Position numbers and translations under genes: made by a program. Below are positions 17,647-26,120 of a DNA stretch of 64,000 nt, in pieces. The stretch comes from Roseibium sp. Sym1 (lineage in GTDB: Bacteria > Pseudomonadota > Alphaproteobacteria > Rhizobiales > Stappiaceae): assembly GCF_027359675.1 (NCBI RefSeq), contig NZ_CP114786.1:6236501-6300500 (forward strand), written 5' to 3'. Position 1 is the first letter of the stretch; every line of letters begins with the position of its first letter. The notes below the pieces were generated by a model. The model was given only the letters and a program-made list of their open reading frames with translations, had not been told where the DNA came from and did no database searches.

Positions 17647-17975
17647 CACCACTTCCACTTCCCTCCGACATAAGCCCCTGCCGTTCGAGTTGTGTAGTGG
17701 AGTGCGGATTTCAAAAAGCTGAAGCCGTCCTCGCGTGAAAGCCTACAACACCTGCGCGCGCCAAAAAAGAAGGCGCCGCAGCTTGCAAGAAGCCGGGCGC
17801 CAGTCTGGGGAGGAACGACCCTCATCGTTCACATGAAGATGTGGGATCGTCCGGCAAAGGTTACAAGGCAAACCTGCGTGAAGCTTGCGCCCGCGCAGGC
17901 GACCGGATCCCGAACCGCTTGACGCAGATCGCCCGGAGCTGCTTATTTCCGTTGAGGCACTCATCGGATCCGACC
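17647..17975. other. Gene-poor stretch
   Basis: About 330 bases between the hairpin and the next start. Short open frames here lack a ribosome site or family features. It should contain the promoter of the secreted protein that begins at 17976; I see nothing else. Confidence 0.4.
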
Positions 17976-18416
17976 ATGGCATTCACGCGTTTCATACTGA
18001 TTTTGTTCCTGATTTTTCCGTCTGCCGTCTCCGCTGCGGACTATTGTGTTGACGTTCAGGCCAAAAAAGGCTGGCAACAGCTGTCGCTCCCGGCCGGAAA
18101 GATCAGCAGGGTGAGCTTTTCAGGCGGCTGGAGCGTCATCTCGGGCATGTACAGGGCGGTTGGACCGCGCGGCTACTCCGGACAGGACGCGCAGAAACTC
18201 GGGCCGCTCTATGGGTACAAGCTGGACCAGTCCTATGCCTTCGGCGAAATGCTGGTACGCGATCAGGCCGGACGGGTCGTGCCGTTTGCCGAATTCGCGG
18301 CCTTGGCGGTCAATGCTCCCGACACGGCCGGTGTCTACGCGTTCAGGATCAATGACAAGGACATCGCGCTCTGGGACAATGCCGGGGCGATCAGGGTCTG
18401 CATATCCGTGCACTGA
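17976..18416 (+). CDS. Secreted protein with lectin-like C-terminus
   Basis: 146-aa exported protein with signal peptide MAFTRFILILFLIFPSAVSA. The mature 125 residues are beta-rich; the end FRINDKDIALWDNAGAIRVCISV has the R-I-N-D-x-D...D-N-x-G pattern seen in PA-IL/LecA-type galactose-binding jelly rolls, where these residues bind calcium and sugar. Resemblance is by pattern only. The ATG at 17976 is chosen because it places the signal peptide at the N-terminus. Confidence 0.75.
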   Translation: MAFTRFILILFLIFPSAVSAADYCVDVQAKKGWQQLSLPAGKISRVSFSGGWSVISGMYRAVGPRGYSGQDAQKLGPLYGYKLDQSYAFGEMLVRDQAGRVVPFAEFAALAVNAPDTAGVYAFRINDKDIALWDNAGAIRVCISVH

Positions 18417-18475
18417 CCTGCCTGTTTCCCTCACTGCCTTGCCGCCGCCGCGACACACCAACGGAAAGCCGGAAC

Positions 18476-19228
18476 ATGACCAACAAGACCGCACTCGTCA
18501 CGGGCGCCGCGAGAGGCATCGGTCTCGCGACAACGAAACTGATGCTTGGCAGAGGCTGGCAGGTGGCCATGCTCGACCGGGATGCCGAGGAGCTTGCCCT
18601 TGCCTCGAAGGACCTGGCCGGTGCCGCACCGTTCGTCTGCGACGTCTCGATTTCCTCCGAGGTCAATACAGCCATTCCCGCCATCATTGAAAGATTCGGC
18701 CGGCTGGATGCACTGGTCAACAACGCCGGTGTCGCGGAGTTCGGACCGATCGAGCAGACGGATTTTGCCATGTGGCGCAGGGTGATGGAAACCAACCTCG
18801 ACGGTGTCTTCCTGGTTTCTCAGGCGGCCCTGCCCGCCCTGAAGGAAACGGGCGGCGCGATCGTCAACATCGCGTCCATTTCGGGCTTGCGTGCCTCGAC
18901 ATTGCGGGTCGCCTACGGCACCTCGAAAGCCGCTGTCATCCAGCTGACCAAGCAGCAGGCGGCCGAACTCGGGGAATACGGTATCCGCGCCAATTGCGTC
19001 TGTCCCGGCCCGGTGCGCACCAAGCTTGCCATGGCGGTCCACAGCCAGGAGATCATCGATGCCTATCACGATGCCATCCCGCTGAACCGCTACGGCAGCG
19101 AGACGGAGATCGCCGAGGTGATCGCCTTCCTGTGTTCCGAGCAGGCCAGCTATGTCACCGGCCAGATCATCGCCTCCGACGGCGGCTTCGAAAGCACCGG
19201 TGTCGGCCTTCCGGCCCTGCGGAGTTAG
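18476..19228 (+). CDS. SDR family NAD(P)-dependent oxidoreductase
   Basis: 250-aa short-chain dehydrogenase. Cofactor motif TGAARGIG (residues 9-16), acidic residue after beta-2 (MLDRDAEE) suggesting NAD preference, NNAG (VNNAGVAEFG), catalytic Ser in NIASISG and YxxxK (AYGTSKAA). Ends with the classical ITGQIIASDGGF. Substrate unknown. It is 59 bases downstream of the secreted-protein gene on the same strand. Confidence 0.93.
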   Translation: MTNKTALVTGAARGIGLATTKLMLGRGWQVAMLDRDAEELALASKDLAGAAPFVCDVSISSEVNTAIPAIIERFGRLDALVNNAGVAEFGPIEQTDFAMWRRVMETNLDGVFLVSQAALPALKETGGAIVNIASISGLRASTLRVAYGTSKAAVIQLTKQQAAELGEYGIRANCVCPGPVRTKLAMAVHSQEIIDAYHDAIPLNRYGSETEIAEVIAFLCSEQASYVTGQIIASDGGFESTGVGLPALRS

Positions 19229-19257
19229 CGAGAGACGGTTTCACGGGGCTGAGCGCC

Positions 19258-19557
19258 TAGAGCGCTTTCCGATCAATTCGGGTCATTTGACCGAGATGGT
19301 TTGGCGCGCCGGCGAGGCGGGCCAGCCGCGGTGGTGTTGCCCACCATAAGGGTGGGCCAACGACGCCGGCGTGCCAAACCGTCCGGCCCATTCTCATTTG
19401 TTTTACTGGGCTCCGGTCCTGTGGCGGGTGAGACTATCCGGCCCATCGGCAGCGTTGCGCCGCTCGCACGATGCACCACATCGCGCTTCGCAACGCGTCT
19501 CGCCGAGTGAACCGGATAGTCTCGTCAAATGATCCTAATTGATCGGAAAACGCTCTA
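19258..19557. mobile_element. MITE-like inverted-repeat element 2 (300 bp)
   Basis: Ends at 19258-19290 and 19525-19557 are inverted repeats matching at 30 of 33 positions and start TAGAGCG; TA may be the target duplication. Inside are two nested hairpins: one with TTTGGCGCGCCGGCG / CGCCGGCGTGCCAAA, and one with GAGACTATCCGG / CCGGATAGTCTC surrounding GCGTTGCGCCGCT / CGCAACGCG. No coding capacity. The right end provides the TAG stop of the small secreted-protein gene that follows. Confidence 0.8.
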
Positions 19558-19851
19558 CTTCCGGAACGCCCCTTCCGGCCTGTATTTGTCCATGACCGCG
19601 TCGAGGCGGTCATTTGTGATCGCCGGATTGGCCTTTTGCAGGCAAGGCAGCAGGATCGCCTTGTTGGCTCTTTGCTGTGCGCCGGTCGGATATTTGCCGG
19701 GCTCCGGGTTGACCGGCTTGAAACACTCGATGAACTCGGCTTGGGAGATGTCCAGATCGGCGGCGATCAAGTCCGTCGGCCGGTTTGGATCATTGTCCGC
19801 GAATGCAGGCTGGGCCAGCAGCACGGCAGCGAGAAGGAAATAGGACCGCAT
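19555..19851 (-). CDS. Small secreted protein (98 aa)
   Basis: Signal peptide MRSYFLLAAVLLAQPAFA followed by a ~80-aa mature domain with two cysteines (FIECFKPV and LLPCLQKA) that may be disulfide bonded. The ATG at 19851 is chosen so that the signal peptide is N-terminal. Its stop codon overlaps the terminal repeat of element 2. Family not recognised by name; the pattern CF.P....P........LL.CLQ..N is typical of small periplasmic proteins in alphaproteobacteria. Confidence 0.75.
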   Translation of the reverse strand: MRSYFLLAAVLLAQPAFADNDPNRPTDLIAADLDISQAEFIECFKPVNPEPGKYPTGAQQRANKAILLPCLQKANPAITNDRLDAVMDKYRPEGAFRK

Positions 19852-20008
19852 CTCATTGTCTCCAGGTTCGACACCACCCGACAAGAACATCCGTCTGTCG
19901 GGTGGTCTCGAAGATAGACCTGGACAGAACCCAACGTGTGATAATCGTCACAAAATTTCCGAATTCCCCTTTTCGTTCAACGAAAAGCGCCGTTTTCGAC
20001 AATTCCCG

Positions 20009-20428
20009 TCAGCTTGAAAAATGCGCGGCGATCTGGCGTTGGTGCGGGCGGCTGCGGTGCTCGAAAAGGTAGATGCCCTGCCAGGTGCCCAAAGCCATGC
20101 GTCCGCCCGTCACCGGAACCGACAGCGACACCGGCATCATTGCCGCCTTGATGTGGGCCGGCATGTCGTCCGGACCTTCAAGCGTATGGACAAGATAGGA
20201 CATGGACGGATCGTCGGCCGGCGGCACGAGGCGGTTGAAAAAGGCCTGAAGGTCGCGCTGAACGTCAGGATCGGCGTTTTCCTGAATCAGCAGCGAACAC
20301 GAGGTGTGGCGCACAAACAGGGTCAGCAGGCCGTCCGCCACCGCCATTTCGCCGAGCCAGCGGGCAACGTCGCCGGTGAATTCGTAAAGGCCGGCTCCAC
20401 GGGTCGTGAGCGAAAACGTCGTCTGCAT
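20009..20428 (-). CDS. YjbQ family (secondary thiamine-phosphate synthase-like) protein
   Basis: 139-aa UPF0047/YjbQ protein. Family signatures visible: VRHTSCSLLIQENADPDVQRDL, then SYLVHTLEGPDDMPAHIKAAMMPVSLSVPVTGGRMALGTWQGIYLFEHR. E. coli YjbQ has weak thiamine-phosphate synthase activity; the physiological role is unclear. I take the ATG at 20428, where the recognisable family sequence (MQTTFSLTTRG) begins; an upstream in-frame extension looks non-coding. Confidence 0.92.
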   Translation of the reverse strand: MQTTFSLTTRGAGLYEFTGDVARWLGEMAVADGLLTLFVRHTSCSLLIQENADPDVQRDLQAFFNRLVPPADDPSMSYLVHTLEGPDDMPAHIKAAMMPVSLSVPVTGGRMALGTWQGIYLFEHRSRPHQRQIAAHFSS

Positions 20429-20607
20429 CTGGATGCCTCGTCGAGTGCACGTTTCAAAGAACCACCGTTTAACACCCGACGGCGCCGAAAGCGCAAGAAG
20501 GTGTCCGATGGACTCGCTGCTCACCGCCACGGATTGCATTTTCCGGTTGCGAAAGTCCCCCCGGACAGCCATGTGAAAGGAACCCGCCGACAAGTATCGA
20601 GTTCCCG

Positions 20608-21900
20608 ATGGACATTTCCCGCAAGAAGATCCTGATCGCCTCGCTCGGTACCCGCGGCGATGTCCAGCCCTACGTCGCCCTTGCCCGGGAGCTCGTCCAG
20701 CAGGGCGCCGAAGTCGTTGTCACGACGGGCGAAGGCTTCGACGACATGATCGAGGCTGCCGGGGCACGGGCACGGCCTGTACCGGTGAACTTTCAGACCC
20801 TGTTGCAGGACAGGGACGTCCAGGCGGCCCTGTTCACACTGAAAGGCAAGTTCAAGGCCGCCCGGCAGAATCTCGACCTTCAGAAAGACATCGCAAAAAA
20901 CCTCTGGGATACGGGACTGGAAGAACGGCCGGACCTGCTTCTGTTCAACCTGAAGGCCACGGTGATGACCCTTGTGGGACGCAGGCTGAACGTTCCGGCC
21001 CTGCCGACGGCGCTGCAGCCGGTGACGGCCCCGACCGGTGATTTCCCCCTGCCCTTGTTCGGTCTTCCGGATCTTGGCCGCTTTCTCAATCGCAAGAGCT
21101 TTGCCGCGGGCCGTCTGTTGATGAAAGCGGGACTTGCCCCCCTGATCAAGCCGGTCAAGGCCGAGGCAGAAGCGGAATGCGCCATGCCGGGCAACCATAT
21201 CGACGGGCACATGCCCGGCGGCGGCAAGGCCCTGTCGCTCCAGGCGTTCTCGCGTGCACTCGTGCCGGTGCCCGCAGATTGGCCACCTGAAGCCTGGCCC
21301 TGCGGTTACTGGTTCACGAAACCCGATACAGACTTCCACCCCCATCCGGATCTTGCCGGTTTCCTCCAGAAGGGCTCCCCGCCGGTCTATCTCGGCTTCG
21401 GCTCGATGCCGAGCAAGGATCCGCAACACTTGACGCGAACGGTTCTCGCCGCCCTTGAGCAGACCGGACAACGGGCGATACTGGCGACAGGATGGGGCGG
21501 GCTCGCGAAGGAACACCTTCCCGACGGACTGTCGGATCGGGTCTTCCTCCTGGAAAAGGCCCCTCACAGCTGGCTGTTCCCGCAATGCGCCGCCATCGTG
21601 CACCACGGGGGCGCCGGGACCACTCACGAGGCTGTTCGCTGGGGCAAGCCGTCTCTGGTCTGCCCCGTGTTCGGTGACCAGCCCTTCTGGGGCGCACGCG
21701 TATATGCGGCCGGAGCCGGACCTGCCCCGATCCCCCAGAAAAAACTTGCCCCTGACACCCTGGCGCTGGCGCTCAAGGCTCTGGAAACTCCCGCCTTTGA
21801 AGCCGGCGCCAGACATACTGCAGAGATCATGGCGCAGGAACCCGGTGCGCACGGAACCGCCGAGCGCCTGATGTCGCTGCTGTCAGAGCGGCGCGCCTGA
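20608..21900 (+). CDS. UGT-type glycosyltransferase (GT1, sterol/lipid glucosyltransferase-like)
   Basis: 430-aa nucleotide-sugar glycosyltransferase. N-terminal acceptor half starts KILIASLGTRGDVQPYVALARELVQQGAEVVVTTG, the hallmark of the sterol glucosyltransferase/GT28-like group; the C-terminal half has YLGFGSMPS and the donor-binding signature CAAIVHHGGAGTTHEAVRWGKPSLVCPVFGDQPFWG. Likely glycosylates a lipid or small hydrophobic acceptor using UDP-sugar. Divergent from yjbQ; converges on a LysR gene whose end is 2 bases away. Confidence 0.88.
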   Translation: MDISRKKILIASLGTRGDVQPYVALARELVQQGAEVVVTTGEGFDDMIEAAGARARPVPVNFQTLLQDRDVQAALFTLKGKFKAARQNLDLQKDIAKNLWDTGLEERPDLLLFNLKATVMTLVGRRLNVPALPTALQPVTAPTGDFPLPLFGLPDLGRFLNRKSFAAGRLLMKAGLAPLIKPVKAEAEAECAMPGNHIDGHMPGGGKALSLQAFSRALVPVPADWPPEAWPCGYWFTKPDTDFHPHPDLAGFLQKGSPPVYLGFGSMPSKDPQHLTRTVLAALEQTGQRAILATGWGGLAKEHLPDGLSDRVFLLEKAPHSWLFPQCAAIVHHGGAGTTHEAVRWGKPSLVCPVFGDQPFWGARVYAAGAGPAPIPQKKLAPDTLALALKALETPAFEAGARHTAEIMAQEPGAHGTAERLMSLLSERRA

Positions 21901-21902
21901 GC

Positions 21903-22781
21903 TCAAGGTGAGGTGAATTCCGGATCCTTTCGGAACGCCCGGTCCAGGAACTGCATCATGCAGCGCACACGCGCGACATTGCGCAGGTCCGGATGGGTCA
22001 GGAGCCAGAGCTGATTGTCCGGCATGGCGTCAAAACACATCACGCGTTTCAGGCCGCCGCGGGCGACGTCGGCGGGCAGCAGCGCCAGTCCCAGCCCCCG
22101 GCATGCAAATGCCGCCATGGTCATGAGATCGTCGGACCGGACAACCACGCGGTCACGCAGCTCCCTGTCAATGCGGGCAAAGCCGTCGCGGCGGGTCAGC
22201 GCGCCGGCTCCTCCGATCAGGTCGTGCTGTGCAAGATCGCCGGCGGAACGCGGCGTTCCCTTCTGCGCCAGATAGTCCGGACTGGCATAGAGACCCCAGG
22301 GGATGTCGGCCACCTTGCGGCCGATAAGATGGTCCGGAGGCGTGTGTGTCACCCTGAGAGCAATTTCCGCCGCCCGGTTGCTCATGTTGAGTTCCTCGTT
22401 GGAGCAGAGCAGCTCGACCGTAATATCAGGATAGTCCTGCCGGAACCCGGCAAGACAGCCGGGCAGAAAATGACCGGAAAAGCTGGCAGGGGCAGTCAGG
22501 CGGATGCGGCCCTTGAGCTGCACATCCGTTCCGGAAACCCGCCTGTCGATGTCTTCCATGGCGACGGCCACCGTGCTGGAGAGATCGAGAATGTCCGCTC
22601 CTGCGTCTGTCAGGCTGTATTTGCCCTGCACCTTCTCGAAAAGGCGCGCGCCGAGTTCACTTTCAAAGGCCTTGATGTGGCGGAAGGCCGTCGCGTGGCT
22701 GATCGACAATTTCGCGGCAGCAGCGGCAAGACTTCCGGTATCGGCCACAGCCTGAAACGTGCGCAGGTAATTCCAGTCCAT
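21903..22781 (-). CDS. LysR family transcriptional regulator
   Basis: 292-aa LTTR. HTH at the N-terminus (WNYLRTFQAVADTGSLAAAAAKLSISHATAFRHIKAFESELGARLFEKVQGKYSLTDAGADIL) and substrate-binding domain beyond residue 90. Divergent from a VOC-family gene, which it probably controls. The intergenic region carries two identical TTTTGCAAA boxes 40 bases apart. Confidence 0.93.
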   Translation of the reverse strand: MDWNYLRTFQAVADTGSLAAAAAKLSISHATAFRHIKAFESELGARLFEKVQGKYSLTDAGADILDLSSTVAVAMEDIDRRVSGTDVQLKGRIRLTAPASFSGHFLPGCLAGFRQDYPDITVELLCSNEELNMSNRAAEIALRVTHTPPDHLIGRKVADIPWGLYASPDYLAQKGTPRSAGDLAQHDLIGGAGALTRRDGFARIDRELRDRVVVRSDDLMTMAAFACRGLGLALLPADVARGGLKRVMCFDAMPDNQLWLLTHPDLRNVARVRCMMQFLDRAFRKDPEFTSP

Positions 22782-22792
22782 ATCTTTTTCAC

Positions 22793-22841
22793 TTTTGCAA
22801 ACTCAATACTAAACAATGCGCATTCCGTTCATTTTTGCAAA
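22793..22841. promoter_or_regulatory. Paired TTTTGCAAA boxes, candidate LysR sites
   Basis: TTTTGCAAA occurs at 22793-22801 and 22833-22841, exactly 40 bases (about four helical turns) apart, between the divergent LysR and VOC starts. Each contains the palindrome TTTGCAAA. Spacing on one helix face suits a tetrameric LTTR; regulator binding is inferred. Confidence 0.5.
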
Positions 22842-22891
22842 TCACTAGATCTTGTCTGCCGGCACCACCCCAATTCAGACTGGAGCAGAAC

Positions 22892-23263
22892 ATGATCGGT
22901 TACACCTCCCTTGGAACAAATGACCTCAAGACATCCGCCGCGTTTTACGACGCCCTTCTGGCGGAGCTGAAGGCCGGAAGGGTCATGGAATTCGACGACT
23001 TCATCGTCTGGGCCACGCAGACCGGGTCCCCTGCCTTCTCCATTCACATTCCCTTCGACGGCCAGCCCGCCAGTGTCGGCAATGGCGTGATGGTCGCCTT
23101 GTCCGCCAGCAGCCGGGCGGAAGTCGATGCGGTCCACCGGAAGGCCGTTTCACTGGGCGCCGCGGACGAAGGAAAGCCGGGACAACGCGCCGAGAACGGC
23201 TTCTATGCCGCCTATTTCCGGGATCCGGACGGCAACAAGCTGAATGTCCATCACATGGGCTGA
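22892..23263 (+). CDS. VOC family protein
   Basis: 123-aa VOC-superfamily protein: MIGYTSLGTNDLKTSAAFYDALLAEL at the start and GFYAAYFRDPDGNKLNVHHMG at the end. ATG at 22892 has GGAGCAG 8 bases upstream and marks where homology begins. Substrate unknown; probably the target of the divergent LysR gene. Confidence 0.9.
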   Translation: MIGYTSLGTNDLKTSAAFYDALLAELKAGRVMEFDDFIVWATQTGSPAFSIHIPFDGQPASVGNGVMVALSASSRAEVDAVHRKAVSLGAADEGKPGQRAENGFYAAYFRDPDGNKLNVHHMG

Positions 23264-23374
23264 CACCGGCCGGGCACCAGCTGCAAGGGCGGGCAGCCGT
23301 GCTGTTCGCCCTTTCCTTTTGTCCGCGAGCCTGACACAACTTATGGATCCGCTGATAGAGGAGACATCGGACCC

Positions 23375-25024
23375 GTGTTCCCTGCCCGCTATATCGTTTT
23401 CGCCCTCTGCCTAGCCCTCACCTTCCTTTCCTTTGTCCTGATATTCGCCTGGAGCGGCTATTTCGTCTGGCCATTCCTGGTGTTCGCCGTCCTGTCGGCG
23501 ATCGGCTATCTCGACATGCACCAGACACGGCATGCCGTGTTGCGCAATTATCCGGTCTCCGGCCATTTCCGGTTCCTGTTCGAGGCGATCCGGCCGGAAC
23601 TGCGCCAGTATTTCTTTGAAAGCAACCAGGACGGGCGACCGTTTTCACGTGAGCGGCGCTCCATGGTCTATGACCGGGCGAAAAACATCGAGGATGTCCT
23701 GCCCTTCGGCACCGAGCTCGATGTCTATGATGTCTCCCATGGCTGGGTGAACCATTCGGTTTGCCCAAAACCCCATTCCGAAGACGACCTTAGGGTGACG
23801 ATCGGCGGACCGGACTGCAAACATCCCTACTCCGCCTCGCTCTACAACATTTCAGCGATGAGTTTCGGATCGCTGTCCGGCAATGCGATCCTGGCGCTCA
23901 ACAAGGGTGCCAAGGCCGGCAACTTCTATCACGACACCGGCGAGGGCAGCGTTTCGCGCTATCATCGTCAGGGCGGTGGCGATCTGGTCTGGGAACTGGG
24001 CAGCGGCTATTTCGGGTGCCGGGCGCCCGACGGTTCCTTCGACCCGGAAAAGTTCCGCCAGCAGGCCGCCGATCCCCAGATCAAGATGATCGAGATCAAG
24101 ATGAGCCAGGGCGCGAAACCGGGTCATGGCGGCGTCCTGCCCGGACCCAAGGTCACCGAGGAGATCGCGGAAGCCCGTGGTGTTCCCGTCGGCACGGACT
24201 GTATTTCACCGGCCTCGCATTCCGCCTTCTCGACACCGCTCGAATTGCTGGATTTCATCGCCCGGCTGCGCGACCTGTCAGGCGGCAAGCCCGTCGGCTT
24301 CAAGCTGTGCATCGGACATCGATGGGAATTCATGGCCATCGTCAAGGCGATGCTGCAGACCGGGATCAAGCCGGATTTCATCGTGGTCGACGGCGCCGAG
24401 GGCGGAACCGGGGCAGCCCCGATAGAATTCGCGAACCGGCTGGGTACGCCGTTGCGCCAGGGCCTGACCTTCGTCCACAATTGCCTTGTCGGCACGGGCC
24501 TTCGCGAGGACATCAGGATCGGCGCCAGCGGCAAGCTGATCAGCGCCTTCGACATCGCCGGCGCCATGGCGCTTGGCGCTGACTGGGTCAACGCGGCCCG
24601 CGGGTTCATGTTCGCGGTCGGCTGCATCCAGTCGCAAAGCTGTCACACCAACAGGTGTCCGACCGGCGTGGCAACGCAGGATCCGCTGCGCCAGAAGGCG
24701 CTGGTCGTGCCCGACAAGGCCCAGCGTGTCACCAATTTCCACACCAACACCATCAAGTCCCTGAAGGACTTCTCCGCCGCCGCGGGCCTCGAACATCCAA
24801 GGGAATTCAAGCCCGAGCATTTCTACCTGCATGAGGGCCTCAGGGAGATCCTGCCCGCAAGTGCCGCTCTCAAGTGGCTCAAGAAAGGCTCCCTGCTCGA
24901 AGAGGACCACGACATCGCGGGCTATTCCACCTACTGGGCCATGGCCGAAGCGGAGAGCTTCCAGGCGGTGAAATCCGTTGCGGACACAAAGGAACAGCAG
25001 CATCCCGAACAGCTGCATCATTGA
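23375..25024 (+). CDS. FMN-binding glutamate synthase family protein
   Basis: 549-aa protein starting at GTG with GAGGAGA upstream. Residues 1-48 contain two hydrophobic segments, so it is membrane-anchored. The rest is the FMN-binding (beta/alpha)8 domain of glutamate synthase: SAMSFGSLSGNA, NTGEGSVSRYH-like DTGEGSVSRYH, GAKPGHGGVLPG, DGAEGGTGAAP and the cluster CIQSQSCHTNRCPTG, whose C-x5-C-x4-C spacing matches the [3Fe-4S] site. It lacks glutaminase and small-subunit parts, so true glutamate synthase activity is doubtful. A degraded copy of its last ~375 bases lies at 26121-26500. Confidence 0.93.
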   Translation: MFPARYIVFALCLALTFLSFVLIFAWSGYFVWPFLVFAVLSAIGYLDMHQTRHAVLRNYPVSGHFRFLFEAIRPELRQYFFESNQDGRPFSRERRSMVYDRAKNIEDVLPFGTELDVYDVSHGWVNHSVCPKPHSEDDLRVTIGGPDCKHPYSASLYNISAMSFGSLSGNAILALNKGAKAGNFYHDTGEGSVSRYHRQGGGDLVWELGSGYFGCRAPDGSFDPEKFRQQAADPQIKMIEIKMSQGAKPGHGGVLPGPKVTEEIAEARGVPVGTDCISPASHSAFSTPLELLDFIARLRDLSGGKPVGFKLCIGHRWEFMAIVKAMLQTGIKPDFIVVDGAEGGTGAAPIEFANRLGTPLRQGLTFVHNCLVGTGLREDIRIGASGKLISAFDIAGAMALGADWVNAARGFMFAVGCIQSQSCHTNRCPTGVATQDPLRQKALVVPDKAQRVTNFHTNTIKSLKDFSAAAGLEHPREFKPEHFYLHEGLREILPASAALKWLKKGSLLEEDHDIAGYSTYWAMAEAESFQAVKSVADTKEQQHPEQLHH

Positions 25025-25102
25025 GGGAAGACAAGAGATTGGCTTTTCAGAACTTTCAATCGCTCACAGCAATGTCTTCGAAGTTTCTTTTCTGATGGCA
25101 CA

Positions 25103-25143
25103 GACTGCTCCCGCTTTTACCAATAGAAAAAGTGGGAGCAGTC
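25103..25143 (+). terminator. Long hairpin downstream of the glutamate-synthase-like gene
   Basis: GACTGCTCCC...GGGAGCAGTC plus CTTTT...AAAAG forms a 16-bp stem with one G-T wobble and a 9-base loop, 79 bases after the stop codon. No clear U-run follows. It may terminate transcription or be a palindromic repeat remnant. Confidence 0.5.
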
Positions 25144-25212
25144 AATCCCGTGTCAGCATGGCAATCTCCGTCGGCCCCGTTTTTTCCGGTTCATCCTCAT
25201 CCAGCGTTCCGA

Positions 25213-25614
25213 TTACACCTTGTGGCAGAAACTTATATCCTGGGACCGAGGCCGGCCCGCCTTGATGTCACTGAGCTGCGGTGAATCGGAGGTGTCTCGT
25301 CTGAGGCTTTTTGCAAATTGCTGCTCATCCACCTCATAAACCTGACCATTGGCAAGCCTAAAAACACCAAAGCGATCAGCCCCAATGCGAACCGTGGTCA
25401 CACTCGGAACACACCAGTAACGTTCACCATTTCCCGATACGTACCAGCCAACACCACCCCTTGGGTTTTCCCGTGAGGCCCCCAGTTTGCCGGTTTTATA
25501 CCCCTTGGCTTTCAAGTCGCTGTAAGTGACTTCACCCGAACCTTCATTCGTTTGGCATGCTGAAACCAGGAAAGTCGCCAGAAGAGCGGAACTGATGAAA
25601 AAAAAGCGGCGCAA
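25213..25614 (-). CDS. Small lipoprotein (about 133 aa)
   Basis: Predicted lipoprotein: starting at the TTG of 25612-25614 the protein begins LRRFFFISSALLATFLVSACQTNEG, giving twin Arg, hydrophobic core and lipobox LVSAC. AAGGG lies about 9 bases upstream. In-frame upstream codons back to 25710 exist and could give a 165-aa form, but that would bury the signal and overlap the neighbouring lipoprotein. The mature part (VTYSDLKAKGYKTGKLG...GGVGWYVSGNGERYWCVPS) is unrecognised. It lies with another lipoprotein between a gene and its decayed partial copy. Confidence 0.6.
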   Translation of the reverse strand: MRRFFFISSALLATFLVSACQTNEGSGEVTYSDLKAKGYKTGKLGASRENPRGGVGWYVSGNGERYWCVPSVTTVRIGADRFGVFRLANGQVYEVDEQQFAKSLRRDTSDSPQLSDIKAGRPRSQDISFCHKV

Positions 25615-25673
25615 TGTCTGACCCTTTCGGTCGATCGTTGTGAACGGATTTCGTTTTTTCAGTTTCGACACAA

Positions 25674-25961
25674 TCAGTCCTCGCAAAGCTTGCCGGTTGC
25701 GGCAAGACATCCTCTCTGACGGGTATGCTCACGGTGAAACCAAAGCGTTGAGTCCTTGGTGCTCAGTTTTGTATAAATTCCGGCACAGGTTGCGTTCGCG
25801 GCAGTCCGTCCAGTGGCTGTGTTGTAATCGCCCTGTTGCTTGGCTTTCTCACAAAGGCTCTTGCTGCTGTTCGGGCTGCCGCTTTCGCTTGTCGGTGCTG
25901 CGGTCGACTGGCAACCCGCGAGCGCTGCGATCGATAAAAAAACGAGGATTTTAAAAGACAT
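25674..25961 (-). CDS. Small lipoprotein (95 aa)
   Basis: Starts at the ATG of 25959-25961: MSFKILVFLSIAALAGCQSTAAPT has a lipobox LAGC with lipidated Cys17. The mature ~78 residues contain four cysteines (SLCEKAK, ATCAGIY, RGCLAAT, KLCED). No family recognised. No good Shine-Dalgarno is present. 59 bases upstream of the other lipoprotein gene on the same strand, so probably co-transcribed. Confidence 0.6.
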   Translation of the reverse strand: MSFKILVFLSIAALAGCQSTAAPTSESGSPNSSKSLCEKAKQQGDYNTATGRTAANATCAGIYTKLSTKDSTLWFHREHTRQRGCLAATGKLCED

Positions 25962-25973
25962 ACCGGAGGTCAA

Positions 25974-25993
25974 TTGGAAACTCCATTTTCCAA
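25974..25993. promoter_or_regulatory. Inverted repeat TTGGAAA-N6-TTTCCAA
   Basis: A perfect 7-bp inverted repeat with 6-base spacer lies 12 bases upstream of the 95-aa lipoprotein start. It could be an operator or a small hairpin in the leader. Confidence 0.35.
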
Positions 25994-26120
25994 ATAGCAG
26001 CGATGGATTGAGTGGATAACCGGCCCAGCGGATGCCGGGCCGTGCACTGTTCAGGGGCAGTCGATGACGGTTCCGTTCCGCTCTCAACCTTGTTGGCCGG
26101 ATTGGCCGCGCTGGCGCCAT

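Noticed and set aside
15642..17825. 727-aa minus-strand open frame opposite the EAL protein
   Set aside because: No domain or ribosome site; the plus-strand EAL motifs are intact, so this is a shadow.
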